Below are positions 51,867 through 61,035 of a stretch of 64,000 nucleotides of DNA, in pieces. The notes under the pieces were generated by a model that saw only the letters and a program-made list of their open reading frames with translations, had not been told where the DNA came from and did not search any database. Numbering within the stretch: the stretch's first letter is position 1; every line of letters begins with the position of its first letter. Location of the stretch: NCBI RefSeq assembly GCF_038070315.1, contig NZ_JBBPCC010000010.1, forward strand, positions 1-64,000, given 5' to 3'. The position numbers were made by a program, and so were the translations under genes. The DNA is from Paenibacillus_G filicis (GTDB lineage: Bacteria; Bacillota; Bacilli; Paenibacillales; NBRC-103111).

Positions 51867-52197
51867 TATCAGTTTCTGGCTGACCTAATAATACGAAAAC
51901 CTCGGTTTATGAAAACCTGGAAAGTAGTCGTGATGGATGAAATCCATTTTTAGCTACAACGACCTCACCTAAAGCTCAACCTGCCGCTGTACCAGCTCAA
52001 TGAATATGCGTTTCGCTACGGCGACGACCTGCTCATGCGTCAGCAACTCGAGCTCTTCGCCGATCGCCATGTCGGTAAAAGATTTAGGATATCAAAATTT
52101 CTTCAATCACAAACCTTCACCATGGCTTACTAATAGTAAGTTATAGGTTTTATAGTTCAATGAGTGATACTTCTGGATAAATTTCAAAGTAAAATCT
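51867..52197. other. Remnant DNA beside the IS3 element
   Basis: No complete gene. A leftward 33-codon frame (52070-51969, MAIGEELELLTHEQVVAVAK) has no ribosome binding site and looks like a fragment of a helical protein. The rest is AT-rich. Confidence 0.3.
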
Positions 52198-52653
52198 TTA
52201 TCTCTTTGGAGTCAGCGTTTCTCCCTTATCAGGATCAGTGTTTATACGTACAAACCAACTTCCTCCATTCAAAACGGTTGTAAAGGGGACCTTCTCAAAT
52301 TCTTTTTTTCCATCTGTAAAATCTATAAAAACTTTAAAAGACTGGTCATTTATTTTCTCGGATTGATTAATCTTTACCTGAGAGATATTCGATCTTTTTA
52401 CACTTTCAACAAATTTATCTTTATCTGGACGATTATTAGGATCAAGCATTTTATATGCGTCTTCTCCATTTTTATCTGATATTGCCTTCCAATAATTACT
52501 TACAATCCTTTCCGATTCTAACTTAGAAGTTTCACCTGTGTCTTGCCTTGAAACCTTATCAGAGGCATAATTTTTTGAATTAGAGCAACCCGTATTAAGC
52601 ACAGCGCCGCCACATAAGAATACACTTAAACTTAACAATATTATTTTTTTCAT
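52198..52653 (-). CDS. Small lipoprotein, NTF2-like
   Basis: 151 residues. A signal peptide with lipobox ends at C23 (LNTGC). The mature part, SERIVSNYWKAISDKNGEDAYKML...SFKVFIDFTDGKK...GGSWFVRINTD, resembles NTF2-like/DUF4878 lipoproteins. GGAGGGAATAT precedes the ATG. It is divergent from a small secreted protein with about 100 bp of AT-rich DNA between. Low GC suggests acquired DNA. Function unknown. Confidence 0.75.
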   Translation of the reverse strand: MKKIILLSLSVFLCGGAVLNTGCSNSKNYASDKVSRQDTGETSKLESERIVSNYWKAISDKNGEDAYKMLDPNNRPDKDKFVESVKRSNISQVKINQSEKINDQSFKVFIDFTDGKKEFEKVPFTTVLNGGSWFVRINTDPDKGETLTPKR

Positions 52654-52757
52654 ATATTCCCTCCAATAACATTTATTTACAATAATTTATATGATAATAT
52701 TCACCATAGCACTACTAACCATATTATACCAAAAAAAAATAATAGGAGGAAAGTTTT

Positions 52758-53255
52758 ATGGACAAGATCAAAAAAATTCTATTTTCTTCTTTAGTTGCCT
52801 TGGCAACTTTACCAAGCACTGCCTTTGCAACTACCCCGCCACCGCCTGGAACCCCTGTTACTGAGGGAGAAGGGACTGCTATTATTTATAATAAATTCGA
52901 ATCAAATGGAATAGTGAAACCATTATACAGCAGTAATTATTTGTGGTCAGCTAATATAGAAGCGACCAATCATTATCAAATCAACAAAAATATTACTTTA
53001 TCTAGTGGTTATTCTGGAATTACTATCTACACTCTTGGTCAGAAAAACGGCTCAACAAACAATACGACTTATTCGGTTGGGGTAGATGAGTGGCGGTTTT
53101 TTGGAGGCTACTATTATACAGTTGAAACAAAAGAATTCACTTACAACACAACTCAAACAACAACGTATTGGAATCTTTCAACAAGTACACATTACAGAGT
53201 TCACATTTGGGGAGCAGTAAAAGGCAATGTCGATGTCTACGAAGCTACACCGTAA
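52758..53255 (+). CDS. Small secreted protein, 165 residues
   Basis: A signal peptide ends at TAFAT (about residue 25). The mature part is Thr/Tyr/Asn-rich with no Cys: TTPPPPGTPVTEGEGTAII..., then YTVETKEFTYNTTQTTTYW and STHYRVHIWGAVKG. The pattern of alternating strands suggests a compact beta-sandwich. AGGAGGAAAG precedes the ATG. It may form a pair with the divergent lipoprotein. No family recognised. Confidence 0.7.
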   Translation: MDKIKKILFSSLVALATLPSTAFATTPPPPGTPVTEGEGTAIIYNKFESNGIVKPLYSSNYLWSANIEATNHYQINKNITLSSGYSGITIYTLGQKNGSTNNTTYSVGVDEWRFFGGYYYTVETKEFTYNTTQTTTYWNLSTSTHYRVHIWGAVKGNVDVYEATP

Positions 53256-53279
53256 ACAGCAATAATTCTTGGAATACGT

Positions 53280-53330
53280 AAGGGGCTGTCCCAAAAGCCA
53301 TGAAAATGGCTGGGGGACACCTCTTTTCAA
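53280..53330 (+). repeat. Solo IS-end-like hairpin, also terminator-like
   Basis: GGGGCTGTCCCAAAAGCCAT and ATGGCTGGGGGACAC face each other across GAAA, followed by CTCTTTTC. The start GGGGCTGTCCCAAAAG looks like the end of an IS1182-type element. No transposase is present, so this is a remnant that may now terminate the secreted-protein gene. Confidence 0.45.
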
Positions 53331-53344
53331 TTTCTCACAACTAA

Positions 53345-53407
53345 AAGAAACCGTTTCTTCGTAAAATGGAAGTTCGATCAACCATTTACGAAAGGAACGG
53401 TTTCTTT
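53345..53407. repeat. Inverted repeat with about 25-bp arms
   Basis: AAGAAACCGTTTCTTCGTAA at 53345 faces TTACGAAAGGAACGGTTTCT near 53387-53406, with small indels and about 12 bp between. Probably part of the same element remnant. Confidence 0.5.
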
Positions 53408-53476
53408 GTGCACTCGATGTGCTCGAATCGCCTAGTCACCCCTTGCTTTAGAGGCTTATTTTCTGCCAAGACAAGG

Positions 53477-53893
53477 TTACCGGAGGTCCTTCTTGAAATA
53501 ATAATGCTGGAAGCCTTGCGGAGCATCTTCGAGTACCCCGAATTCGCTATACCCGTGCTTCCGGTAAAAGTCGGGCGCCTGGAAGCTGAAGGTATCCAGC
53601 TTAATCAAGGTACAGGCCTTCTCCCTGGCAATCTGCTCGATCTGCTGCAAGAGGCGTGAGCCGTAGTTCTGTCCCCGCAGAGATTCATCCACCCACAGGA
53701 TATGGACCTCGACCCAGTTCCAGCATAGAGCGGCCAGCAGCCCACCGACCACCCGGCCGTCCTCGGCCTTGATAGCAAGGTTGATCGGTTCGTAACGTCC
53801 AGGGGCATGCTGCGCATTGAACTTGATCAATTGGTTACGGATATATTCGCCCTCTTCCGGCGTCCCTTGCACAATAGGCATAATATCTGTCAT
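53477..53893 (-). CDS. GNAT family N-acetyltransferase
   Basis: 138 residues. Acetyl-CoA-binding motif A is VDESLRGQNYGSRLLQQIE (about residues 70-88), with the late strand FQAPDFYRKHGYSEFG typical of the family. Substrate unknown. AAGGAG lies 8 nt before the ATG. It is divergent from blaI, and the blaI operator lies in the 140 bp between them. Confidence 0.92.
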   Translation of the reverse strand: MTDIMPIVQGTPEEGEYIRNQLIKFNAQHAPGRYEPINLAIKAEDGRVVGGLLAALCWNWVEVHILWVDESLRGQNYGSRLLQQIEQIAREKACTLIKLDTFSFQAPDFYRKHGYSEFGVLEDAPQGFQHYYFKKDLR

Positions 53894-53949
53894 AGCTTCG
53901 GCTCCTTGCTCTTTTCTTCATACTATACCACCGAATAAACAGGATAAAG

Positions 53950-54015
53950 TTGACAATTTACTTTTACACTTGTAATATTGTCGTATGAGTATGTTATTAC
54001 AAGTGTAAAAGTAAA
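53950..54015 (+). promoter_or_regulatory. blaI promoter with double BlaI/MecI-type operator
   Basis: TTGACA (53950-53955) and TAATAT (53973-53978) have a 17-bp spacer. A perfect 20-bp inverted repeat has arms at 53957-53976 (TTTACTTTTACACTTGTAAT) and 53996-54015. Each arm contains TTACA-N2-TGTAA, itself the BlaI/MecI dyad core. The first arm covers the spacer and -10, the second lies just past the start, so BlaI binding would block initiation. Confidence 0.85.
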
Positions 54016-54035
54016 TAGGGCAAGGGGTGAATACA

Positions 54036-54419
54036 GTGACACAAGCTATTCCGAGGATATCGGAATCGGAGTGGGAGATCATGAAGGTAATCTGGAGGCA
54101 GCATCCGGTTACGGCTGAACAGATCGTGGCCGAGATTCCTGCTGAGCACGAATGGAGCGACCAGACAGTTCGAACCTTTATCAACCGATTGGTGAAGAAG
54201 CAGGCGATCGGGTTCGAGCGGACGGGACGCAGCTACAGCTATTATCCGCTCGTATCGGAACAGGAATGTGTAAAGGCCGAGAGCAGTTCCTTTATCAAGC
54301 GTGTATTTGGCGGAGCGGCCAACCTGATGGTTACGAACTTCTTGGAGCATACCGATCTGTCCGAACAAGAAATCGAACAGCTTCAGCAGATGCTGAAAGA
54401 CAAACAAAAGAAGGGATAG
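54036..54419 (+). CDS. blaI: BlaI/MecI family repressor
   Basis: 127 residues from a GTG at 54036 (AAGGGG 8 nt upstream; a GTG at 54027 is too close). The winged helix ISESEWEIMKVIWRQHPVTA...TVRTFINRLVKKQAIG is followed by a dimer region carrying the cleavage-type stretch SYSYYPLVSEQEC. It represses itself and the M56 peptidase downstream through the operator at 53957-54015, until proteolysis releases it. Confidence 0.92.
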   Translation: MTQAIPRISESEWEIMKVIWRQHPVTAEQIVAEIPAEHEWSDQTVRTFINRLVKKQAIGFERTGRSYSYYPLVSEQECVKAESSSFIKRVFGGAANLMVTNFLEHTDLSEQEIEQLQQMLKDKQKKG

Positions 54420-54467
54420 GCATCCGCAGCCTAAGGAAGCGGGAGGCTTATCTCCAAGAGGTATACG

Positions 54468-56711
54468 ATGGATATGATTGAGATCGCATTCCGATGGTTC
54501 CTGCAGACGACGCTGGCAGCCAGTGCAGTTGCGCTGCTGGTCATGGTGATCGCCAAGCTATTCGGCTCTCGCATCAGCCCCCGGCTGCGGCACGCGCTGT
54601 GGCTGATCGTGCTGGCGAGACTGCTGCTGCCGGCCGTTCCGGCCAGTCCGGTCAGCCTGTTTCAAGTGCTGCAGATGGACCATCCTGTGAAGAGCCTGCT
54701 GGCCTCTATGCACTCCCTGACCTCAGGCTCTTCCCGGCAGGAGGCCCCGCCCGGCTCCGTCGACTTGGAGGTCCCGACAGATGTCCGTTATCTCTACGCC
54801 AATCTGGGAGAGCAAGGTGTGACGCTGGAGGAGGGGCCGAATCCGGCAGTCCCTGCTGGGAAGGAAGAAGGCGTCCTCCTCAAGAGCGCAGCGTTGATCT
54901 GGCTCGCCGGAGCTGTTGCCCTGACGTTGGTTATGATAGTGCGTATGTACAGGATCGGCAAGAGCTTCCGTATGTTCAGACAAGTCACCGACCCGAGGCT
55001 GCTCTCCATCGTAGAGGAAAGCCGGAGAAGTCTTCATCTGCGCAGGCGGGTTCCCGTCTATACGGGAGAGGATGCTTCGGCGAGTCCGTTCTTATTCGGG
55101 CTTATTCGTCCGAAAATCTATATTCCCGAGAGTTTGAACCGAGAGCTCAGCCAGGAAAGGCTAGCCCACATCGTCTCCCACGAGCTGGCTCATGTCAGAC
55201 GATGGGACGCCCTCTGGAACTTGCTTGGAGGGCTGGCGCTTGCAATCCACTGGATGAACCCGCTGGTCTGGCTGTGCGTCAAGCGGATGAAGGAGGACCG
55301 GGAGCTGGCTTGCGATGCTTGTGTCTTAGAGACGCTGGGGGAGAACGAGGCGGTGCCGTATGGTATGACGATGATCGAGATATTAAAGAGTCATTCCGCC
55401 GAGCGCAGCCGTCCGCATGTGCTTCATTTCTTCGGGTCGAACCATTACCGCCAGATTAAGGAGCGAATTCGGATGATTCATGGATTTAAGAAAGGGTCTT
55501 ACAAATTATCGCTATTGGCTATAGTCGGGATGCTCGCTCTAAGCGCGGCGACACTAACCAAGGCGGCCGATCCGGTTAAGCGAAGTGTGCCGGATAGCTA
55601 CGCGGGCGGAACGTCGGCATCGGACAACAAGCTGTTGTTTGATAATGAGAAGTCACGGAAATATGATAATCTGGATAAAGCGGTGCTGGTCGCCGGCTTC
55701 AGCTTCAAAGTCCCCTACGAGCTCCCGGAGCGTTATAAGCTGCGAGAGGTCGGGCTAAAGCGTGACTCGCAGGATGGGTATTGGCGTGAAGTCCGAATCG
55801 ACTTCAATCAAGGTAAGGGAAATAAAAGCACGGGGAGATTTGCGTTTTATGCTGTCGACGACGGTGAGGGGCTGGAGGCTGCTTATGCCCGTATTGAGCA
55901 GGAGGAGCAGCGCTTCGCGAAGGACATCCCGAGATCGGTCACCCTTACGAAGGAGTCCTGGAATCCAAACGGCTTGAACGGGCTATTGATCAAAGTTACC
56001 TTTGGGAAGGCCGAGAAGCGGTACTACCTGTGGCAGGAGGCTGGAGTCCGGTACCAAGTCGGTCCGGGCGATATAACCGAAGCCGATGTTCTCCGGTTGG
56101 TCGCGTCCATGAAGACGCCGAGTCTGCCGATGGGCGAGGCGTATGTGAGCGACACGCTGCTCGTCGCGCCGATGTACGATACTGATGATATCCAGCGAGC
56201 CAGCGCTTCGATGGGCATTGCCCCCAAGTTTCCGCTGCGTGTACAGGGGCAGTTCCAGGCGGCGAGCGCCATGGGTACCAAGATGGTGAACTTCCGTCAT
56301 CCGAAGGACGATGAGGATTACCAGAGAAAGGTGCTGTCGATTAGATACAGTCGTATTGTGGAGAGCCAAGAAGGCGTACAAAGCTTCAGCTTCCGGCAAA
56401 TTCAGAATAACGGCATCTTCGAGGAAATCCGCAGCAGCGGTCACGTTGCCTTCCAGCGGATCGACGGACAGCCCTTCCAGGTGAAGGTGAATGCCGTTTC
56501 ATTGGCTGGACAGGAGGTCTACCGGACGGAGCCGTACAAGATCGATGAGGCGCTTAGCGGTTCGACTGAACCCGATGTCTACAGCTATTTCTGGAAAGAG
56601 AACGAGGTTTGCTATCTCGTGGAGTTCAGCCGGGACGGAGGCAGTCAGATGGATGAGATTGTAGCCTCTCTGATCCGGGAGCAGCCTACAGATATCAGTC
56701 GCTTGAATTGA
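54468..56711 (+). CDS. M56 family membrane metallopeptidase (BlaR1-like), no beta-lactam sensor
   Basis: 747 residues. Spans near 5-30, 38-60, 138-160 and 345-365 surround the M56 zinc site H238-E-L-A-H242 with a further ligand in KEDRELACDACV. Instead of the penicillin-binding domain of BlaR1/MecR1, the extracellular part (about 370-747) holds a DUF4367-like stretch (LVAGFSFKVPYELPERYKL, LIKVTFGKAEKRYYLWQEAG) and a second beta-rich region. It would sense another envelope signal and cleave BlaI. The gene is 48 bp after blaI. Confidence 0.88.
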   Translation: MDMIEIAFRWFLQTTLAASAVALLVMVIAKLFGSRISPRLRHALWLIVLARLLLPAVPASPVSLFQVLQMDHPVKSLLASMHSLTSGSSRQEAPPGSVDLEVPTDVRYLYANLGEQGVTLEEGPNPAVPAGKEEGVLLKSAALIWLAGAVALTLVMIVRMYRIGKSFRMFRQVTDPRLLSIVEESRRSLHLRRRVPVYTGEDASASPFLFGLIRPKIYIPESLNRELSQERLAHIVSHELAHVRRWDALWNLLGGLALAIHWMNPLVWLCVKRMKEDRELACDACVLETLGENEAVPYGMTMIEILKSHSAERSRPHVLHFFGSNHYRQIKERIRMIHGFKKGSYKLSLLAIVGMLALSAATLTKAADPVKRSVPDSYAGGTSASDNKLLFDNEKSRKYDNLDKAVLVAGFSFKVPYELPERYKLREVGLKRDSQDGYWREVRIDFNQGKGNKSTGRFAFYAVDDGEGLEAAYARIEQEEQRFAKDIPRSVTLTKESWNPNGLNGLLIKVTFGKAEKRYYLWQEAGVRYQVGPGDITEADVLRLVASMKTPSLPMGEAYVSDTLLVAPMYDTDDIQRASASMGIAPKFPLRVQGQFQAASAMGTKMVNFRHPKDDEDYQRKVLSIRYSRIVESQEGVQSFSFRQIQNNGIFEEIRSSGHVAFQRIDGQPFQVKVNAVSLAGQEVYRTEPYKIDEALSGSTEPDVYSYFWKENEVCYLVEFSRDGGSQMDEIVASLIREQPTDISRLN

Positions 56712-56729
56712 AAAGCAGGCTTGAACGGA

Positions 56730-56769
56730 GAACCAAGAGCGGCCCGCCCCAGCGGGTTGTTCTTGGTTC
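56730..56769 (+). terminator. Rho-independent terminator
   Basis: AACCAAGAGC...GTTCTTGGTT enclosing CCCGC/GCGGG, with a short T-rich tail. Its outer stem closely resembles the terminator after the SLH gene (58583-58626). Confidence 0.7.
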
Positions 56770-56972
56770 TATTCATTTCCCCCAAAAAACACGCCACGTA
56801 TTGATCTTGTTCGGCCAGCGCGACAAGATCTGTGAACTTATGCGCACAAATCGGGGCAAGCCATTTACCAGAGGAAGAAAATAGGGTATCGTTACCATGC
56901 TGTGTTCCGGATTTCCTAATCTGACTTGGATGGAACTCATAGAATATTATGGATCAGAGGAAGCGTGTAGCT

Positions 56973-58556
56973 ATGAATGAACAACAAACGAAGATTAAGA
57001 AATGGATCAATTACCAACGATTTGCGTCAGGACTGATGCTGCTCGCTCTAGCCGCGATCCTCATTGCACCGGCTGATGCAAGAGCAGACTCGTTCACCGA
57101 TTTAACCGGCCATTGGGCCGGGAGTGTGGTGGAAACAGCGATAGCCCAACACTTTATTCAAGGCTATGAGGATGGGACCTTTAGGCCCGACCATGAAGTT
57201 ACCCGAGCGGAAGCGGCCGGCATGCTCAGTCGTGTCACCCGGCTGAAAGGGCCGGACAAGGCGTCCGACCCTTTCCCCGGGCTGGACAAGCATTGGAGCC
57301 GCAACGAGGTCAGCAAGCTGGCTGGGCTAGGGTTCATCTCGAGCGCGGATTATCCACAGGGCTTTCAGCCGGACGCTCCCGTCTCACGCTTTGAAATCAT
57401 GAAGTGGATGGCGACGGGCCTGGCGCAAGCCGATACGGGGTTCAGGCAGGCGCTTCAGGACACGGTACATACACTGCTGCCTACGCCCGAAATCTACAAA
57501 GGCGGGGTCGAGCCTGAACAGATTCCTTACCTAGCGGTCGCCAAGGGAGCCGGCTTGATCGATGGCTTCGACGACGGGTCTTTCCGTCCGAACGGCACGG
57601 CTACCAGAGCCGAGCTGGCTGCTATTCTTCTCCGCTATGCGCGTGTGGAAGGCAGCAGGGCGGAGGATTATCAGGCGCTGAACGAGCTGCGTGAGGTCGG
57701 TCTGACCGGGACGAATGCAATTAGCTTGACGCCGTACCGATATCTGAAGAAATCAACCACTGACGAGCAAGGCGTGTACCTACCGGAATACATCAAGATG
57801 ATGGGCATCGGCCTGACGAGGAAAAGCGACTTCGATTCATTGAAGCCTTATTTGGACAATCCGGATACGGGTATTTATTTTTATTCGGATGATCATCCGG
57901 AGCAGCCCCGCTTTGTCCCGCTGAAAGACTTGAAGACAACGATCAAGGAGGCTGTGCTGGAGGGGGAACAGCAGCGGGAATCGATGTATCTCGGGCCGGG
58001 CCATCCCAAGGACATGTCCATCGAAGACGTGAAGCTGTACTTCCAGCACCGGTATATCCATCTTAAAGTGGATGACGAGCTGGTGCCCTATACCAGCTTT
58101 GCCAACATCACCGATCGCCCGATCACGGCGGGAGACTTGGCGGTCCTGACCCTGCACCGAATGATCTTCGTAGAAGTGCCAGCAGGGGAAAGTCCGAAGG
58201 GCGTGTACGCTTCCTTCTTTATGGATGGAGGCGAGCCCTGGATGAATGGACATACGGAAGGAATCTATCTGATCTTCAAGGAAACAACGATGAAGGTACT
58301 GGACAAAACGATGGATCTGATGGAGTTTTACAACGCTCCCGGCCGTGCGAGAGGCAACGGACTATTATTCCTGAACCGTATCCCACTAGATATTGCGGCT
58401 AAGAAAGGGTTCACTACTATTCCTGATTCACACCGGAGCTTTTTCGTTCAAGGCAGCGAGAACCGGTTTTGGTCTTATAACTCCTTCCCCATGACGGATA
58501 ACCGCAGCCTTATCATAACGACAGACTCCGGAGACCGTGTCTGGATGAGCAAGTAA
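56973..58556 (+). CDS. Secreted SLH-domain protein
   Basis: 527 residues from the ATG at 56973 (AGAGGAAG upstream; an ATG at 56949 has no site). After a signal peptide (to ARADS) come three SLH units: FTDLTGHWAGSVVETAIAQ...ITRAEAAGML-type, FPGLDKHWSRNEVSKLAGLG and VAKGAGLIDGFDDGSFRPN. They anchor it to pyruvylated wall polymer. The rest (about 215-527) is a domain I do not recognise. It follows the BlaI-M56 pair and may be one of its outputs. Confidence 0.85.
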   Translation: MNEQQTKIKKWINYQRFASGLMLLALAAILIAPADARADSFTDLTGHWAGSVVETAIAQHFIQGYEDGTFRPDHEVTRAEAAGMLSRVTRLKGPDKASDPFPGLDKHWSRNEVSKLAGLGFISSADYPQGFQPDAPVSRFEIMKWMATGLAQADTGFRQALQDTVHTLLPTPEIYKGGVEPEQIPYLAVAKGAGLIDGFDDGSFRPNGTATRAELAAILLRYARVEGSRAEDYQALNELREVGLTGTNAISLTPYRYLKKSTTDEQGVYLPEYIKMMGIGLTRKSDFDSLKPYLDNPDTGIYFYSDDHPEQPRFVPLKDLKTTIKEAVLEGEQQRESMYLGPGHPKDMSIEDVKLYFQHRYIHLKVDDELVPYTSFANITDRPITAGDLAVLTLHRMIFVEVPAGESPKGVYASFFMDGGEPWMNGHTEGIYLIFKETTMKVLDKTMDLMEFYNAPGRARGNGLLFLNRIPLDIAAKKGFTTIPDSHRSFFVQGSENRFWSYNSFPMTDNRSLIITTDSGDRVWMSK

Positions 58557-58582
58557 AACAGGACGCCTCCAGCATAACCCGA

Positions 58583-58626
58583 GAACCAAGAGTAGACCGC
58601 CCCGGCGGCCTGCTCTTGGTTTTTTC
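58583..58626 (+). terminator. Rho-independent terminator
   Basis: AACCAAGAG...CTCTTGGTT with an inner CCGCC/GGCGG and a T6 tail. Confidence 0.85.
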
Positions 58627-58705
58627 GCATAGATGGAACGGGCAGGAACAAAATATTTACGAGTCGGCCCAAAAATATTCCATTCATTTTAAGGAAAGCG
58701 GTCCT

Positions 58706-58711
58706 TATAAT
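58706..58711 (+). promoter_or_regulatory. -10 element of the ABC transporter operon
   Basis: TATAAT about 50 bp before the binding-protein start. The -35 region (TTCATT) is poor, so an activator is likely, plausibly the YesN-type regulator encoded at the operon end. Confidence 0.45.
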
Positions 58712-58763
58712 TTGAACTGTAGCCAAACAAACCTGACATCAACTCAAGTAGGGGGATCTCCAT

Positions 58764-60053
58764 ATGAAACATAAAAAGAAAATCGTGCTGCCGTTATTGA
58801 TCAGCAGCAGTGCACTCGTATTCTCGGCTTGTGGCAGCAACGGTGCCAATCCGGCGGCAGAGGGCGGACAGAAGCAGACCCAAGAGGGCGGCGCGCTGAC
58901 ACTCTGGATGTTCGATACGACCGATTATATCAAGCCGGCGGCGGAAGCCGTCGCCAAGGAAATGAACGTCAAGCTCAACTACGAGTTCATCAACCCGGAA
59001 ACGTACAAAACGAAGATCAAGGTAGCGGTGGCAGCCAACGAGCTGCCGGATATCTTCGGACAATACAACGGCCGCTCCGAGCGCGACCTGATCCTGAACT
59101 CCAAGATGGCCGCCCCTCTGAACGATGCGCTGAAATCGACGGGACTGGAATCCAAGTTCCTGGACGGCCGGTTGATCAAGGAAGCCGACGGCAATATTTA
59201 TTCGTTGCCTTACCGTCCGGAGCAGTCCGAAGTGCTGGTCTATAATAAGAAGCTGATGGCCGACCTGGGGCTCCAGCCTCCCAAGACCTGGGATGAGCTG
59301 CTGAATGTCATCAAAGCGGCGAACGCCAAGAACGTCATTCCGATCGCGCTGGGCGGCAAGGACCGCTGGCCGGGGGACTTGCTCTACAACACGCTCGTGC
59401 TGCGTGAAGATCAGGAAGCTTACGCCAAAGCACAGAAGGGCGAAGGTAAGTTCACGGATAAGCCATTCGTCGATGCGGCGGAGAAAGTGATCCAGCTGGC
59501 CAAGGAGAAGGCGTTCCAGCCGGGCTTCCTCGGCAATAGCGACCTCGAGGCGCGTGAGATGTTCTACAGCGGTAAAGCGCTGATGGTGATGAACGGCTCG
59601 TGGGTATTCGCCAAGGCGATTCCAGCGCTCGGAGATAACCTCGGCTATGTGAAGTTCCCGCAAACCGGAGCGGCCAAGGATCCGTTCCTGTCTAACACCG
59701 GTGACCGAAACAACGCTCCATACGGGATTTTCGTCAATGTTCAATCCAAGCAGCAGCAGAAAGCCAAAGAGTTCGCGATCCGCTATTCCTTGATGATCAA
59801 CGACGAGCTCGTCAAATCCGGCCAGCCTTCGTTCGCCAACACGGACGTGAAGCCGACCCAGAAGGTGAATGAAGCCTATGCCCAATACCTCGAGGACTTC
59901 AAAGGCTACAAGTTCATCCAGACGTATTGGTACGATACGGTAGCTGCGGCCGTAGGCGATGAATACCGCGACCTGAACCAGAAGCTGTACACCGGCACGC
60001 TCTCCGCGGCCGACTTTACCCAGAAGATGGAACAGATCATGAGAAAAAAATAA
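58764..60053 (+). CDS. Extracellular sugar-binding lipoprotein of an ABC importer
   Basis: 429 residues. The lipobox ends at C23 (LVFSAC). It is a family 1 solute-binding protein: GALTLWMFDTTDYIKPAAEAV, PDIFGQYNGR, LPYRPEQSEVLVYNKKLMADL, TWDELLNVIKAAN and a late MNGSWV. It captures an oligosaccharide and delivers it to the permeases downstream. Preceded by GGGGGATC. A hairpin (60067-60105) before the first permease probably makes the binding protein more abundant. Confidence 0.94.
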   Translation: MKHKKKIVLPLLISSSALVFSACGSNGANPAAEGGQKQTQEGGALTLWMFDTTDYIKPAAEAVAKEMNVKLNYEFINPETYKTKIKVAVAANELPDIFGQYNGRSERDLILNSKMAAPLNDALKSTGLESKFLDGRLIKEADGNIYSLPYRPEQSEVLVYNKKLMADLGLQPPKTWDELLNVIKAANAKNVIPIALGGKDRWPGDLLYNTLVLREDQEAYAKAQKGEGKFTDKPFVDAAEKVIQLAKEKAFQPGFLGNSDLEAREMFYSGKALMVMNGSWVFAKAIPALGDNLGYVKFPQTGAAKDPFLSNTGDRNNAPYGIFVNVQSKQQQKAKEFAIRYSLMINDELVKSGQPSFANTDVKPTQKVNEAYAQYLEDFKGYKFIQTYWYDTVAAAVGDEYRDLNQKLYTGTLSAADFTQKMEQIMRKK

Positions 60054-60066
60054 ATAAATGAAGCGA

Positions 60067-60105
60067 GAGAGGCACATATACCTCGTGTGTAAGTGCCTCT
60101 TTCCT
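60067..60105 (+). terminator. Intra-operon attenuating terminator
   Basis: Stem AGAGGCAC/GTGCCTCT with inner pairing TATAC/GTGTG-like and tail TTTCCTTT, between the binding protein and the permeases. Such partial terminators set the usual excess of binding protein over permease. Confidence 0.7.
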
Positions 60106-60134
60106 TTGGGTCAGAGGGTTAGGGAGGAGATTAC

Positions 60135-61019
60135 ATGGAGAAAGCTTTATCGAACCGCTGGGTGCTGAGTTTGTTTTTGCTGCCCGGGATGCTGTTATTC
60201 ACCGTATTTTTTATTTATCCAGTAGCCCAAACGGTGTACTACAGCCTGCATAACTGGGATGGAGTCACCTCCATGAGATTCATTGGGCTGGACAATTATG
60301 TGAAGATGTTTACCGACGATCCGAACTTTAAGACGGCCTTCGTCAATGGCTTGGTGTTCGTGTTCTTCGCCTTGCTCTTCCAGCTGCCGGCTGCGTTCAT
60401 CCTAGCCTTGCTCGTCTCGAGAAAGGTCAAGGGCAGCAAGTGGTTCCGCAACATTTATTTCTTCCCGGTCATCATGTCTACCACGATGGTGAGTCTGATG
60501 TGGGGCAAGATGTTCGATCCGACCATCGGTCTGATCAACAGTATCCTGCGTTCGATCGGCCTGGAATCCTGGGCGCAGCTATGGCTGGGAGACAGCAAGA
60601 CCGCGCTCTTCGCCGTCGCATTCGTCCTCGTCTGGCATCATATCGGCTACCATATGCTGATCATGTATGCAGGCATCCAGAGCATTCCCGAGCAGATCTA
60701 TGAGGCAGCCAAGCTCGACGGGGCTTCCGGCCTGCGGGTCATCTGGCACGTGACGATCCCCTTGCTGGCGGACGTATTGAAGGTCGATGTCGTGCTCGCG
60801 GTAGTCGGCTCGCTCAAGGTATTCGAGCAGGTCTACGTGATGACGGGCGGCGGACCGGACAACAGCACGACGGTCATCGCACTGCGTATGTTCCAGGAAG
60901 CCTTCCTGAAAATGAACTTTGGTTACGGAAGCGCGTTAGCGGTATTCCTGGTCATCCAATGTATGGGTATTGCCTGGATCATCAATAAACTATTTGCCAG
61001 AAGTGTCGCGCGATTGTAG
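60135..61019 (+). CDS. ABC sugar permease, MalF type
   Basis: 294 residues with six membrane spans. The binding-protein-dependent transport signature is EAAKLDGASGLRVIWHVTIPLL (EAA loop that contacts the ATPase). GGGAGGAG precedes the ATG. It pairs with the next permease. No ATPase gene lies in this window; Bacilli often share one MsmX-type ATPase between such importers. Confidence 0.95.
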   Translation: MEKALSNRWVLSLFLLPGMLLFTVFFIYPVAQTVYYSLHNWDGVTSMRFIGLDNYVKMFTDDPNFKTAFVNGLVFVFFALLFQLPAAFILALLVSRKVKGSKWFRNIYFFPVIMSTTMVSLMWGKMFDPTIGLINSILRSIGLESWAQLWLGDSKTALFAVAFVLVWHHIGYHMLIMYAGIQSIPEQIYEAAKLDGASGLRVIWHVTIPLLADVLKVDVVLAVVGSLKVFEQVYVMTGGGPDNSTTVIALRMFQEAFLKMNFGYGSALAVFLVIQCMGIAWIINKLFARSVARL

Positions 61020-61035
61020 GAGGAAGTGATACAAT

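Noticed and set aside
51969..52070. 33-codon leftward frame, or IS1595-type fragment on the plus strand (LNEYAFRYGDD)
   Set aside because: Neither reading has a start signal or enough motif to assign; kept only as remnant DNA.
58794..60077. 427-codon open frame on the minus strand opposite the sugar-binding protein
   Set aside because: It is a GC-rich shadow of a clearly functional lipoprotein gene, has no ribosome binding site and no recognisable domain.
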